A DNA stretch of 64,000 nucleotides from Acidipropionibacterium virtanenii (GCF_003325455.1 NZ_CP025198.1:62001-126000), one strand, 5' to 3'. Shown: positions 25,581 through 34,942, counted from the first letter of the stretch. Notes: generated from the letters alone by a model not told the origin. Made by a program: numbers and translations.

Positions 25581-27208
25581 CCGCCCCACGACGTCTGGAC
25601 GGCGCTGTTCGCAACGGTGAGGGCCGAAACGGTGCGGACCGCGACGACGCCGGACCCACGAGTTCCGGCCGCCACGACGGGGATCCAGGAGCCCCCGCGG
25701 CGTCGACCCCTTCGAGCGCCGGCCTGGCCGGGCTGCTGCGCCGGGTGGGTCCGACGTCGGCCAGTACGCCGCTGCGCCCCGCCCCGGGATGGACTCCGAG
25801 GCGGCCCTCGTCGGTCCCCGGTCCGGGCGCGACGGCATCGCGGACGGGATCGCAGGCAGACCGCGTCGGCGACGGACCGGTCGACTGGGCGCTCGTGGTG
25901 CGGCTGCGTCGCGAGGCGGGCGACCGGATCAGCCGGGAGCGGGCCGAGCACCGGGAGAACCGGGGCCTGGATCTGGACCCTGAAGATCTGCGGATGCTCG
26001 GGGAGGCGGTGATCCGCGAGGTGGTCCACGCCCACGCCGAGCGGCTCGCCGCCACCGGCGAGGCGCTGTGGTCGATGGACGCCGAGATGCGCCACGTCCG
26101 GGTGGTCATCGATGCGATCTTCGGCTACGGCCGCCTTCAGCCCCTCTTCGAGATCCCCGACGCCGAGAACATCGAGATCAACGGCTGCGACCAGGTGCTC
26201 GTCCAGTTCTCCGACGGCCACCGGGAGGAGCGTCCGCCGGTGGCCGACTCCGATGCCGAACTGGTCGAGGCGATCCGGTTCCTCGGCGAGTCCGCCGATC
26301 CGCCCCGCCCCTTCGACGACGCCCACCCCACCATGACGGTGGCCCTGGGCGACCGCTACCGTCTCCACGTCATCGGTTTCGGGTTGGCCCACCGGCCCTC
26401 GGTGGTGATCCGCCACCACACCCTTACCGACGTCGGGCTCGACGACCTGGCCGCCACCGGGATGATGCCGCGGGCGGTGGCGGTGCTGCTGCGCGCCGCG
26501 GTGCGGGCACGGAAGTCGATCGTCATCTCGGGGGATCAGGGGGCCGGCAAGACCACCCTGCTGCGGGCGCTGGTCGACGCGATCCCGCCCACCGAGCGGT
26601 TCGGCACCCTGGAGACCGACTACGAGCTGCTCACCCACCTGCGCCCGGCCAGGCGCAACATGATCGCCCTGCAGGCCACAGTCGGGCTGGGGGAGCGGAT
26701 CGACGGCCGCAGCGTCGGCGAGTACACGGTGGCCGATCTCATCCCCGAGGCGCTGCGGCAGAACCTGTCCCGGCTGGTGATCGGCGAGGTGCGAGGGGCT
26801 GAGGCCGGGGCGATGTTCGAGGCCATGCAGACCGGCGCCGGCTCGTTGAGCACCACCCACTCCCACTCGGCCTCCTCGACCATGGACCGGCTGGCCGCCA
26901 GGGTGGCCCGCGGCGGGGCGATGGGAATGGACGAGGCCTACCGCCAGATCGCCCACAACATCACCCTGCTGGTCCACGTCACCCTCGTCGACGACACCTG
27001 GCGGGAGGGGGTGCGGCGCCGCTACATCTCCGAGATCCGCCAGCTCACCGGCGCCATGGAGGGCGGCAGACCGGTGACCCACCTCACCTATGCGGCCGGT
27101 GCGGGCCCCAGCGGCGCCGGAGGGCCGCGCGGCACCGTCTTCCATCCCGATCCCGGCCTGCTGGCCGAGCTGCGGGCCGTGGATCCCGAGATCGGATCCT
27201 GGTCATGA
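25577..27208 (+). CDS. tadA: Tad pilus assembly ATPase TadA/CpaF
   Basis: 543 residues, GTG start overlapping the tadZ stop. A Pro/Gly-rich disordered tail of about 100 residues precedes the conserved N-domain (FGYGRLQPLFEIPDAENIEIN near residue 185). Walker A GDQGAGKT lies at 319-326, the Asp box near FGTLETDYELL, Walker B-like LSRLVIGEVRG near 400, and the His box TTHSHSASS near 429. This is the CpaF-type secretion ATPase that powers Flp pilin assembly as a hexamer under the inner membrane. Neighbours on both sides are Tad components. Confidence 0.93.
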   Translation: MTAPRRLDGAVRNGEGRNGADRDDAGPTSSGRHDGDPGAPAASTPSSAGLAGLLRRVGPTSASTPLRPAPGWTPRRPSSVPGPGATASRTGSQADRVGDGPVDWALVVRLRREAGDRISRERAEHRENRGLDLDPEDLRMLGEAVIREVVHAHAERLAATGEALWSMDAEMRHVRVVIDAIFGYGRLQPLFEIPDAENIEINGCDQVLVQFSDGHREERPPVADSDAELVEAIRFLGESADPPRPFDDAHPTMTVALGDRYRLHVIGFGLAHRPSVVIRHHTLTDVGLDDLAATGMMPRAVAVLLRAAVRARKSIVISGDQGAGKTTLLRALVDAIPPTERFGTLETDYELLTHLRPARRNMIALQATVGLGERIDGRSVGEYTVADLIPEALRQNLSRLVIGEVRGAEAGAMFEAMQTGAGSLSTTHSHSASSTMDRLAARVARGGAMGMDEAYRQIAHNITLLVHVTLVDDTWREGVRRRYISEIRQLTGAMEGGRPVTHLTYAAGAGPSGAGGPRGTVFHPDPGLLAELRAVDPEIGSWS

Positions 27209-28116
27209 ACGCCGCGCTGGCCGGCCTGCTCGCGGCGTTGGTGACCGGCGGCCTGGTGATGATCCTGGCGGGTGCGGTGCCGGCTCCCCGTCCACCCCGT
27301 GGCGAGAGGTTATCCACAGGACTGTCCACACACTTGTGGACGGCGGTGGAGAAGAGGTGGCGATCGGCACCACGAGGCCGCCGGATCCGGTGGACAGCGG
27401 GTCTGGTCGCGGGCCTGGTGGGGTACCTCATCACCGGCTGGGCGATCCTCCTGGTGCTCGGGCCCGCCCTGCTCATCGGGCTGCCGGTGCTGCTGGCCGA
27501 TCCGCCCGAACGCGATCTCGACCTGGTCCGTGGGCTGGAGCGCTGGGTGCGGTTGGTGGCCGGGTCGGCGTCCACCGGCAAATCGGTGGTCGACGCCATC
27601 CGGGCCACCCGGCGTCAGGCCCCCGAGATCCTCGCCGAACCGCTGGCCGGGCTGGTGGGACGCCTCGACGCCCGGTGGGAGCCGCGCGCGGCCTTCCAGC
27701 ATCTGGCCGACGACCTGGACTCCGCCGACGCCGATCAGGTGATCGCCGCCGTGCTCATCGCCTCCCAGCGGGGCGGCACCGGCGCCTCGGCCACGCTCAC
27801 CGCCCTGGCCGGCGGACTGACCGATCGCGCGAAGGCGATGCGGGAGATCGGCACCGAACGGGCCAAGCCGCGGATCGTGGTGCGGCAGGTGACCGCCGTC
27901 ATCGGGGTCGTGCTGGGCGTGGCGCTGGTCTTCGGGCGCAGCTACTTCACCCCCTACGCGAGCCTGCTCGGCCAGGGGCTGCTGTGCCTCTACGCGGCCA
28001 TGTACGCCGGGGCCCTGGCGGTGCTCGCGAGACGGTCGCAGATCCGCCGTCGCGGCCGGATCCTGGTGGCGGCGGGTTCTGGTGAAGGCGGAGCCTGGAG
28101 GAGGGGGACGCCGTGA
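27205..28116 (+). CDS. tadB: Tad pilus membrane platform protein TadB
   Basis: 303 residues, ATGA overlap with tadA. Membrane segments occur near residues 5-24, 57-84, 230-250 and 253-275, around a cytosolic type II secretion F-domain with ERWVRLVAGSASTGKSVVDAI and ARWEPRAAFQHLADDLDSADADQV. With TadC it forms the inner-membrane platform that TadA turns. Codons 36-50 contain a TTATCCACA match and further TCCACA-like sequences (27310-27341), unusual inside a coding region. The stop overlaps the GTG of tadC. Confidence 0.88.
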   Translation: MNAALAGLLAALVTGGLVMILAGAVPAPRPPRGERLSTGLSTHLWTAVEKRWRSAPRGRRIRWTAGLVAGLVGYLITGWAILLVLGPALLIGLPVLLADPPERDLDLVRGLERWVRLVAGSASTGKSVVDAIRATRRQAPEILAEPLAGLVGRLDARWEPRAAFQHLADDLDSADADQVIAAVLIASQRGGTGASATLTALAGGLTDRAKAMREIGTERAKPRIVVRQVTAVIGVVLGVALVFGRSYFTPYASLLGQGLLCLYAAMYAGALAVLARRSQIRRRGRILVAAGSGEGGAWRRGTP

Positions 28117-29018
28117 TTGAGCCCTCACTCGTCCTGGCGGCCGCCTGCGGGGCGGTGCTGGCCGCCTCCCCGGTGCTCGTGGTCGCCGGACGGCGCCGAG
28201 CCCCGGTCCGGCTGTCCGACGCCCTCGACCGGTTGTCGGGGGCCGGGGCCGAGCCCTCTCCGCTGGCCGAGCTGCCTGCGGACGCCGGCCGTCTGGACCG
28301 CCTGGGGGCGAGACTCGCCGCCGGACGGCTGGGCAGGGTGTCGCAGCCGACCCGGCGGGTGCTGGCACTGCGCGGCCGGACGCTGAGCGATTTCATGGTC
28401 GAGAAGTGCGTGTGGGCCCTGGCCGGGCTGATGCTTCCGCTGCTGGTGGCCGGGGTGGGCCGGCTGACCGGGCTGAACCCGCCCGCCGCGCCGGTGCTGG
28501 TGTCCATGGCTCTGGGCGCGGCGGGTTGGTTCCTGCCCGACCTGCGGCTGCGCTCCAGCCGGCGGGAGGCCAGGCAGGACGCCGCCGAGGCGGTACTGAG
28601 CTTCATCGACCTGGTGACCCTGGCCAGGCTCGCCAATGAGTCGGCGTCACGGGCACTGGTCGACGCCGCCCAGCTGAGCGATCACGCCGTGATGATCCGG
28701 ATCTGCGCCACCCTTGAGCGTGCGCGCCTGGAGCAGCAGGCCCCCTGGGCGGGGCTGGAGAGGCTGGCCGATGAGCTGGACCTGCCCGAACTGGCCGAGC
28801 TCGTGGAGGTGCTGCGCCTCGACGACCAGGGGGCCGCGCTGGCCGGGACACTGCGGGCCAGGGCCGCCGAGATGCGCGACGCCCACCTCACCCGCGAGAA
28901 GATCGCAGCCCAGGAGACCTCCGAATCCATGACGGTGTGGATGGTGGTGCCGGTGCTTGTCCTCGGCCTGGTGCTGCTCACCCCGCCTCTGCTGCGCCTT
29001 TCAGGGCTGGCGCCATGA
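28113..29018 (+). CDS. tadC: Tad pilus membrane platform protein TadC
   Basis: 301 residues, GTG start overlapping tadB (GTGA). It has an N-terminal membrane segment, a pair near residues 100-150, a cytosolic F-domain (EAVLSFIDLVTLARLANESASRAL near 155-178, then RLEQQAPWAGLERLADELDLPEL) and a C-terminal segment VVPVLVLGLVLLTPPLLRL. This matches the second type II secretion F-domain protein of Tad loci. It is followed by 108 bases with short repeats and then the pilin gene, a usual point for a separate start of translation. Confidence 0.86.
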   Translation: MIEPSLVLAAACGAVLAASPVLVVAGRRRAPVRLSDALDRLSGAGAEPSPLAELPADAGRLDRLGARLAAGRLGRVSQPTRRVLALRGRTLSDFMVEKCVWALAGLMLPLLVAGVGRLTGLNPPAAPVLVSMALGAAGWFLPDLRLRSSRREARQDAAEAVLSFIDLVTLARLANESASRALVDAAQLSDHAVMIRICATLERARLEQQAPWAGLERLADELDLPELAELVEVLRLDDQGAALAGTLRARAAEMRDAHLTREKIAAQETSESMTVWMVVPVLVLGLVLLTPPLLRLSGLAP

Positions 29019-29060
29019 GCACCCTCGCCGTCGTCCCCCGCGATCCCTCCCGTCTGTCGA

Positions 29061-29110
29061 CCGTCCACCGCTGCCCGTCCACCGCTCACTCCCGTCCATC
29101 CACCGCTCAC
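29061..29110 (+). repeat. Degenerate direct repeats between tadC and the pilin gene
   Basis: CCGTCCACCGCT occurs at 29061-29072 and 29075-29086 and in an interrupted form at 29092-29106, each followed by similar bases. It lies in the leader of the pilin gene. It may be a relic of slippage or an mRNA structure element. Confidence 0.55.
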
Positions 29111-29126
29111 CCCGCCGGAGGCCCCG

Positions 29127-29378
29127 ATGTCCACACCACCACGACCCGTGCCGAGCTCCCCGCGTGGCATCGCCCTCATCCGTCGCGCCGCCGCGGTGAT
29201 GCTGCCGGTCCTGACGCTCCTGCCCTCGGCACCGCAGCGCCCGCGGACTCCCCGTCGCGACGAGCGGGGACTCAGCCAGTCCACCGAGAACGCCATCCTG
29301 CTGGTCGGGGCGGTATCAGTGGCCACCATCGTCGTGACGGCCATCACCGCCTACGTCAAGAGTCACCTGCCCACCTGA
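29127..29378 (+). CDS. flp: Flp-type pilin (DUF4244-like)
   Basis: 83 residues. A long positively charged leader (residues 1-46) precedes a processing site of the type RGLSQSTEN; cleavage after Gly would leave a mature pilin with a Glu near position 5-6 and a single hydrophobic helix (AILLVGAVSVATIVVTAITAYV). That is the Flp pilin pattern; the mature form of about 35 residues is typically short. GGAG lies six bases before the ATG. No prepilin peptidase gene is in the window, so processing must use one encoded elsewhere. Confidence 0.75.
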   Translation: MSTPPRPVPSSPRGIALIRRAAAVMLPVLTLLPSAPQRPRTPRRDERGLSQSTENAILLVGAVSVATIVVTAITAYVKSHLPT

Positions 29379-29752
29379 CCGGCGCGTCACGCCGGGCCGG
29401 CACCGAGCGCGGAGTCGTCGACTCGGTCCAGTGGGCGCTGGTCTGGCCGCTCGTCCTGATGGCCGTGTTCGGCGTCATCCAGGCCGCGGTGGTGCTCCAG
29501 GCGCGCTCGGCGGTCACCGAGGCCGCCCGGGCCGCGGTGCGCGCGGAGACGCTGGCCGGTTCGCAGCCGGGCGACGCCCTGGACGCCGCGCGGCAGGTCG
29601 CCGGGCCCTCCGGGGTCCGTGACATCTCTGTGGCGGTCCATCGGTCCGGAGCGCTGACGACCGTCGAGGTGCGCGCCCGCGTCCCGGTACTCCTCGACCG
29701 GGCGTCGACGCCGTTGAGCGCCAGCGCCGTCGGGGTGAAGGAGGGGACATGA
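29375..29752 (+). CDS. tadE: TadE-like pseudopilin (unusual CTG start)
   Basis: About 125 residues if read from CTG 29375. TERGVVDSVQWALVWPLVLMAVFGVIQAAVVLQARSAVTEAARAAVR-type sequence begins at residue 11 (the Glu/Val/hydrophobic start is the TadE signature), followed by a soluble domain. There is no ATG, GTG or TTG in this frame before the membrane helix; the first is ATG 29459, inside it. The CTG overlaps the pilin stop (CTGA), so initiation by translational coupling is the best reading. A frameshift that fuses it to the pilin is the alternative. The product sits in the membrane as a minor pilin. Confidence 0.65.
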   Translation: MTGASRRAGTERGVVDSVQWALVWPLVLMAVFGVIQAAVVLQARSAVTEAARAAVRAETLAGSQPGDALDAARQVAGPSGVRDISVAVHRSGALTTVEVRARVPVLLDRASTPLSASAVGVKEGT

Positions 29753-30261
29753 GACGCCTCATCACCCTCATCGTCGGGTCCCGTGCTGCCGAGTCTCGTG
29801 CAGTCGAGTCCTTTGCTGCCGGTGCCCCGGGCATCGGGCACAGACCCGCCCGGGACCGTGGGGCGGCGGCCCTGGAGGCTGCCGTCGTCCTGCCCGCCGT
29901 GCTGCTGCTGGCCGCCCTCACCGCCGCATCCTGGCGGCTGTGGCAGACTCGCGGGGACGTTCACTCGGCCGCCGAGGCCGCCGCCCGGGCCGTCTCGGTG
30001 GCCGCCGGACCCGCCCAGGGCGTCATGGCCGGGCGTCAGGTGGCCCTGGCCGATCTGGCGGGCACCCGATGCACGGTACCTGCGGTCGACGTCGATCCGG
30101 TGGGACTCGCAGTCCCTGTCGGGTTCCCCGGTCGGGTCGAGGTGCGGGTCGGCTGCACGGTCTCGATGGCGGATCTCCTGCTGCCCGGCCTGCCGGGCTC
30201 ATTCCATGTCTCGGCGTCCGCCGAGGCGCCGGTCGACAGCCACAGGGAGCGACAGCCATGA
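29749..30261 (+). CDS. TadE/TadG-like pseudopilin
   Basis: 170 residues, ATGA overlap with the preceding gene. A 45-residue basic leader precedes RGAAALEAAVVLPAVLLLAALTAAS, the Glu-containing hydrophobic helix of TadE-family pseudopilins. The soluble part has two Cys (in GTRCTVPAV and RVGCTVSM) that could form a disulfide outside the cell. It likely acts as a minor pilin at the pilus tip or base. The next gene again overlaps by four bases. Confidence 0.72.
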   Translation: MRRLITLIVGSRAAESRAVESFAAGAPGIGHRPARDRGAAALEAAVVLPAVLLLAALTAASWRLWQTRGDVHSAAEAAARAVSVAAGPAQGVMAGRQVALADLAGTRCTVPAVDVDPVGLAVPVGFPGRVEVRVGCTVSMADLLLPGLPGSFHVSASAEAPVDSHRERQP

Positions 30262-33095
30262 CCGCCGTCCGACGCATCCTCTCCTCGCTGGTCGCCACGG
30301 CCGTGCTGGTGCTCCTGGTGATCGGCTCGCCGGTCGCCCTGCTCGCCTGGGGCCGTCCCGAGGAGCTGCGGCGTCTTCCACAGGCCCTCAGCGCCCCTGA
30401 CGACGGCGGCCTGCTGCTCGGCCTGTTCACCCTGGTCGGCTGGGCCGCCTGGCTGGTGTTCACGGTCGCCGTGGCCGTCGAGGCGGTCAACCTGGCCGCC
30501 GGACTGCCGGGGCGACGTCGGTTCCGCGTCCCGGGCCTGCGGCCGGTGCAAGGTATCGCCGCCGGACTGCTGGTCGCCAGCCTGGCGCTGCTGGCCCCGA
30601 TCTCCCGCGCCGAGGGGCCGCCACCGGCGGCCCCGGTCGCTGCTGCGTCGCCGGTGGCCGTCCCCGACCGTGCGGTACCCGATGCCGGCCACGGCACCGG
30701 GAGCGCCCCCGCCACGGACCATCAGCAGGCCGCCGACGCGGGAGTCGCCGCAGCCGACGGCGTCGACCATGTGGTGGGGCCGAGCGACAGCCTGTGGTCG
30801 CTGGCCCGGCAGTCCTACGGTGACCCGACCCGGTGGCGCCGGATCGCCGCGGCCAATCCCGGCATCGACCCGGCCGCGCTGCCGGTGGGCGACACGATCA
30901 GAATTCCGGCCGATGCCCGGCCCACGAGCCCGGCCGATGCCCGTGGCTCGTCTCCGGCGGACGCTCCCGCCGACCCGCGGACCGTCACCGTGGCGCGCGG
31001 CGACACCCTCAGCGGTCTGGCCCGGTCCCACCTCGGCGATCCCGACCGCTGGACCGAGATCTACCAGCTCAACCGGGACCGGATCGCCGACCCCGATGCG
31101 ATCGACGTCGGCTGGATCCTGCGGCTGCCCTCGGCTCCCGCCTCCCAGGGCCGGGCCGCGGCCCCGGTCCCGGCGCCGCACGTGCCCCGGGGCCTGCCGG
31201 CCGCCCCGGCATCTCCAGGCAGGTTGGCGCCGACCCCCTCCCCGGCGCCGACGGCCGCTGCGAGTTCCGCACCGGCACAAGCCGCTGTGCCCGCCGCTCC
31301 CGCGGCGGTCCCTGAGTCCGGCACGACCCCCGCCGGCACCCCGACTGCCGTCCCTCCGGCCGCCGACGGACGGTCGGAGGCGCTGCGAACGGCGCTGGCC
31401 GGGATGAGCCTCTTCCTGGCCGGCGCCATCTCGGGCGCCCTGCTCGCCGGGCGGCGCTCCCAGCTCTTCGCCCGCCCGGTGGGCCGCCGGGTGCCCGTGC
31501 TGGAGGACGAGGCCGCGGCCCTGCGCGCAGCCCTGGCCGGTGCCGGCGACGAGGAGACCGGGGGCCCTGACCCCGATGACCTGCCGATGGCCACCGTCGT
31601 CCTCGGCGACGACGATGACGGTCCGGTCGTGCTCGATCTCGCCGAGACCGACGGCTGGCTGGGAGTGACGGGGGACCCGGCCGACGTCGAGGCGATGGTC
31701 GCGGGAATCGCGCTCAGCCTCACCTGCACACGGTGGAGCCAGGGGCTGGAGGTGGTGGCGGCCGGGCCCGGGCTGGCGTGGCTGGGCGAGACCGGATGCG
31801 AGGACGTCCGGCTGGTTTCCGGCAGGGACGCGATGGACAGCATCGATGCCCTGCTGGCGGGTCCCAGGGCCGTGCCCGAGGACCTCCCGCCGGTCGAGCG
31901 GGTGATCGTGACCGACGCCGTCCCCGACCGGCTGCCCGACCCCCTGCAGCTGCGCCGGGCCGGGGTGGTGCTGGTGAGTCCGGCTGCCGCCACCGACCCG
32001 CCCAATAGGGCTTTGGCACTGGTGAGGATCGAGTCCGCCGAATCGGCTCGGCTGGGATCGCGGGTCTTCGCACCGCAGCTCGTGACCGCTCCGGTGAGGC
32101 GAGGGATCGTCACCCTCGTCGAGGCGACGAGCGCCGACCGCACCGAAGAGGCGCCCTGGTGGGAGCACGACGGTGAGGACCCCCGGGCCGCCGACCGCGA
32201 TCTCACCGGACCTGCCGGCAGCAGCGCCGAGGACCGCGTCGTGCATGTCGTCGATCATCCCGCTCGCGCTCCCGTCGAAGGGCTCGGCATGGCGGCGATG
32301 CCGTGCGAGCACCCCCACGTCCCACCGCCCGATGAGGAGACCGATGTGTCGCCCAGCACCGTTGCCGAGGCCCCGGTCCTCCGAGTGCTCGGCACTGTCG
32401 AGCTCGTGGGGGCGCGGGGGGAACGTCCGTCGAAGGCCGTGCGGCAGTGCCTGGAGTACTGCGCCTGGATCCTCGCCCATCCCGGCAGCGGCTCGGCGCA
32501 GATGGGCGCGGCGCTGATGGTCTCGGAGCCGACCAGGCGGTCGAACACGTCCCGGCTGCGACGATGGCTGGGCCGCGACGATGCCGGGAAGGCCTACCTG
32601 CCCGACGCCTACGACGGGGAGATCCGGATGAGTGACGCCGTGGGCACCGACTGGGAGAAGGCCCAGGTAATGCTGGTCGGCGGGATCCGCAGGACCTCCG
32701 ACCCGAGTCTGCGGGCCGTCCTCGACCTGGTGCGCGGCGCACCGATGGCCGACGCCGCCCCCGGCCAGTGGCACTGGGCCGAGGAGTGGCGCACCGAGAT
32801 GGTGCAGACCATCCGCGACGTCGGCGTCGAGCTGGCCCGCCGGTCCCGCGCCTCCGGTGACCTGCGGACCGCCCGGTTCGCCCTGGACCGGGCCCTGGTG
32901 TGCTGCCCCGAGGACGAGGAGCTGATGTGCGAGAAGATCCGGGTGGCCCATCTGGCCGATGACAGCTCCGAGGTCGAGCGGCTCGTCTACGTCCTGACCA
33001 GGCTCGCGAGAAGGCTCGGTGTCGATCTGGCCGAGGAGACGGTGGTGCTGCTCCAGGAGGTGATGGAGGGCCAGGCGCGGGCCCGGGTGGTCTGA
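30258..33095 (+). CDS. LysM and BTAD-domain membrane protein of the Tad locus
   Basis: 945 residues. Membrane segments occur near residues 10-32 and 50-70, with a further one near 95-113. Two LysM domains follow (about 172-220, DHVVGPSDSLWSLARQSYG; about 239-288, VARGDTLSGLARSHLG) that could bind peptidoglycan. A Pro/Ala-rich linker and another hydrophobic segment near 378-395 precede a long cytosolic region ending in a BTAD-like helical domain (about 800-940, WHWAEEWRTEMVQTIRDVG). Such LysM-BTAD proteins occur in actinobacterial Tad loci; their role is unknown. The layout would tie the pilus base to the cell wall and to a cytosolic regulatory domain. ATGA overlap with the upstream pseudopilin. 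Confidence 0.8.
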   Translation: MTAVRRILSSLVATAVLVLLVIGSPVALLAWGRPEELRRLPQALSAPDDGGLLLGLFTLVGWAAWLVFTVAVAVEAVNLAAGLPGRRRFRVPGLRPVQGIAAGLLVASLALLAPISRAEGPPPAAPVAAASPVAVPDRAVPDAGHGTGSAPATDHQQAADAGVAAADGVDHVVGPSDSLWSLARQSYGDPTRWRRIAAANPGIDPAALPVGDTIRIPADARPTSPADARGSSPADAPADPRTVTVARGDTLSGLARSHLGDPDRWTEIYQLNRDRIADPDAIDVGWILRLPSAPASQGRAAAPVPAPHVPRGLPAAPASPGRLAPTPSPAPTAAASSAPAQAAVPAAPAAVPESGTTPAGTPTAVPPAADGRSEALRTALAGMSLFLAGAISGALLAGRRSQLFARPVGRRVPVLEDEAAALRAALAGAGDEETGGPDPDDLPMATVVLGDDDDGPVVLDLAETDGWLGVTGDPADVEAMVAGIALSLTCTRWSQGLEVVAAGPGLAWLGETGCEDVRLVSGRDAMDSIDALLAGPRAVPEDLPPVERVIVTDAVPDRLPDPLQLRRAGVVLVSPAAATDPPNRALALVRIESAESARLGSRVFAPQLVTAPVRRGIVTLVEATSADRTEEAPWWEHDGEDPRAADRDLTGPAGSSAEDRVVHVVDHPARAPVEGLGMAAMPCEHPHVPPPDEETDVSPSTVAEAPVLRVLGTVELVGARGERPSKAVRQCLEYCAWILAHPGSGSAQMGAALMVSEPTRRSNTSRLRRWLGRDDAGKAYLPDAYDGEIRMSDAVGTDWEKAQVMLVGGIRRTSDPSLRAVLDLVRGAPMADAAPGQWHWAEEWRTEMVQTIRDVGVELARRSRASGDLRTARFALDRALVCCPEDEELMCEKIRVAHLADDSSEVERLVYVLTRLARRLGVDLAEETVVLLQEVMEGQARARVV

Positions 33096-33190
33096 GGGGC
33101 GTGACAACGCCGGCCCTCGGCCGCTGGGCTTGTCGCCAGCCGTGGCTGACATTTGGTGATCTTGTCAGCACATTCGTGCATGTCCTGTTT

Positions 33191-33214
33191 GGTCCGACCA
33201 TTAAGGCGTACAGT
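33191..33214 (+). promoter_or_regulatory. FadR-type operator and promoter of mmsA
   Basis: TTGGTCCGACCATT (33189-33202) has the TGGT-N3-ACCA symmetry of FadR-subfamily GntR operators. A -10-like TACAGT follows at 33209-33214, so a bound regulator would cover the -35 region. The same 11-mer GGTCCGACCAT recurs at 39141-39151 (minus) and 44970-44980. Confidence 0.5.
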
Positions 33215-33264
33215 GAGTCCTGCGCAAGCAGAATATCTCCCATCAATTGGAGCTGGTAGCAGAC

Positions 33265-34746
33265 ATGAGTAGCGCCGACACTGCATCTGTCAAGACATTG
33301 AAGAACTGGATCGGGGGCGAGTGGGTCTCCTCGACGTCGACCGACATCCAGGACGTTCCCAACCCCTCCAACGGTGGCATCGTCTCCCGGGTGGCGATGT
33401 CCACCCGCGACGAGACCGCCGCCGCCATCGCCAACGCCGCGGAGGCCTTCAAGACCTGGTCGAAGGTCTCGGTGATCAAGCGCGCCAAGATCCTGTTCAA
33501 GCTGGAGCAGCTGCTCGAGCGCGACAAGGACGAGCTGGGCGACATCATCACCGCCGAGAACGGCAAGCCCCACAACGAGGCCGTCGCCGAGGTGGGCCGC
33601 GGCATCGAGAACGTGATGCACGCCGCCTCCATCCCCAACCTGCTGATGGGCGACTCCCTGCCCACCGTCGCCACCGACGTCGAGGTGACCAACTACCGGT
33701 ACCCGATCGGCGTCACCGGGGCCATCTGCCCGTTCAACTTCCCGATGATGGTGCCCTTCTGGATGTTCCCGATGGCCATCGCCTGCGGCAACACCATGGT
33801 GCTCAAGCCCTCGGAGAAGACCCCGAACCTGATGAACAAGGTCATCGACCTGACCGTGGAGGCCGGGCTTCCCGCCGGCGTCCTCAACATCGTCCAGGGC
33901 GGGCCCGACGTCGTCAACGAGCTGCTGGAGAATCCGACCGTCAAGTCGATCTCCTTCGTCGGCTCCGAGGGCGTGGGCCGGTACGTCTACGAGCACGGCA
34001 CCGCGAACTTCAAGCGGGTCCAGGCGCTGACCGGCGCCAAGAACCACACCATCGTGCTGAACGACGCCGACGTCGCCGACACCGTCACCAAGACCCTGTC
34101 GGGCGCCTTCGGATCCTCGGGTGAGCGCTGCATGGCCGGTTCGGTGATCCTGGTCGAGGACGGGGTGGCCGACGAGTTCATCGCCAAGTTCACCGAGGCC
34201 GCCAAGGGCATCGACATGGGCGACACCACCGAGGAGAACTACTACCTCGGGCCGGTCATCCGCAAGCAGAACCAGGAGCGGACCTTCAAGTACATCGAGG
34301 AGGGCGTCAAGGCCGGCGCCGAGCTGGTCCTCGACGGCCGCGAGGGGGTCCCGGAGGACGGCTACTTCGTCCGCCCGACCATCTTCGAGCGCGTCACCCA
34401 GGACATGAGCATCTGGACCGACGAGATCTTCGCCCCGGTGGTCGACATCGTCCGGGTCAAGGACCTGCCGGAGGCCGTGGCCTTCGCCAATGCCCACCAT
34501 CTGGCGAACGGCTCCTGCCTGTTCACCGACTCGGCGGCATCGATCCGTTACTTCCGCGAGAACATCGACGCCGGCATGCTCGGTGTCAACCTCGGTGTGC
34601 CCGCCCCGGTGGCCTACTTCTCCTTCTCCGGGTGGAAGGACTCCTTCTTCGGGGACCTTCACGCCAACGGCAAGGACTCGGTGGAGTTCTACACCCACCG
34701 CAAGGTGGTGACCGCCCAGTACAAGCAGGGCCGCTTCAACAAGTGA
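33265..34746 (+). CDS. mmsA: Methylmalonate-semialdehyde dehydrogenase (acylating) type aldehyde dehydrogenase
   Basis: 493 residues. The MmsA/IolA signature [19 protein letters not shown] lies near residue 154, which differs from other aldehyde dehydrogenases, and [11 protein letters not shown] carries the catalytic Cys at residue 289. EIFAPVV and the C-terminal [11 protein letters not shown] also match MMSDH. The enzyme converts (methyl)malonate semialdehyde to propionyl-CoA or acetyl-CoA with NAD and CoA, in valine, beta-alanine or inositol breakdown. It stands alone here with its own promoter and terminator, not inside an iol operon. The ATG at 33265 starts the family-like sequence. Confidence 0.9.
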   Translation: MSSADTASVKTLKNWIGGEWVSSTSTDIQDVPNPSNGGIVSRVAMSTRDETAAAIANAAEAFKTWSKVSVIKRAKILFKLEQLLERDKDELGDIITAENGKPHNEAVAEVGRGIENVMHAASIPNLLMGDSLPTVATDVEVTNYRYPIGVTGAICPFNFPMMVPFWMFPMAIACGNTMVLKPSEKTPNLMNKVIDLTVEAGLPAGVLNIVQGGPDVVNELLENPTVKSISFVGSEGVGRYVYEHGTANFKRVQALTGAKNHTIVLNDADVADTVTKTLSGAFGSSGERCMAGSVILVEDGVADEFIAKFTEAAKGIDMGDTTEENYYLGPVIRKQNQERTFKYIEEGVKAGAELVLDGREGVPEDGYFVRPTIFERVTQDMSIWTDEIFAPVVDIVRVKDLPEAVAFANAHHLANGSCLFTDSAASIRYFRENIDAGMLGVNLGVPAPVAYFSFSGWKDSFFGDLHANGKDSVEFYTHRKVVTAQYKQGRFNK

Positions 34747-34769
34747 TTCTCTGAAGCTCTCGCACGCAT

Positions 34770-34803
34770 CTCACCCCCGTGTCCTCGCGGATGCGGGGGT
34801 GAG
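34770..34803 (+). terminator. Terminator of mmsA
   Basis: Perfect 10-bp stem CTCACCCCCG (34770-34779) with its complement (34794-34803), 14-base loop, 23 bases after the stop. No U tract. Confidence 0.7.
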
Positions 34804-34827
34804 GTCTGTCCGGGGGACGGGTGCGCT

Positions 34828-34908
34828 CCGGATCTCTCCCTCAACAGGGGTTTTCGTCTCCGTGGGGACGAAACGGCCTCTTGAGCGGGGAATCCGAGAG
34901 GTGCGATC
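34828..34908. repeat. 81-bp two-tier hairpin element, copy A
   Basis: Outer arms 34829-34848 and 34877-34896 pair with a few mismatches; an inner stem GTTTTCGTC/GACGAAAC closes the loop. It lies between mmsA and the convergent LysE gene. An 81-base copy with six differences (about 93% identity) is at 37154-37234, also between convergent genes, so this is a dispersed repeat that can serve as a bidirectional terminator. Confidence 0.85.
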
Positions 34909-34942
34909 GGGCCGTTTCCCGATGCGCGCTCATCGCTGCCTT

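Noticed and set aside
30036-33152. Long open frame on the minus strand opposite the LysM-BTAD gene
   Set aside because: High-GC codon bias creates such antisense frames; composition is Gly/Arg/His-rich and no domain appears.
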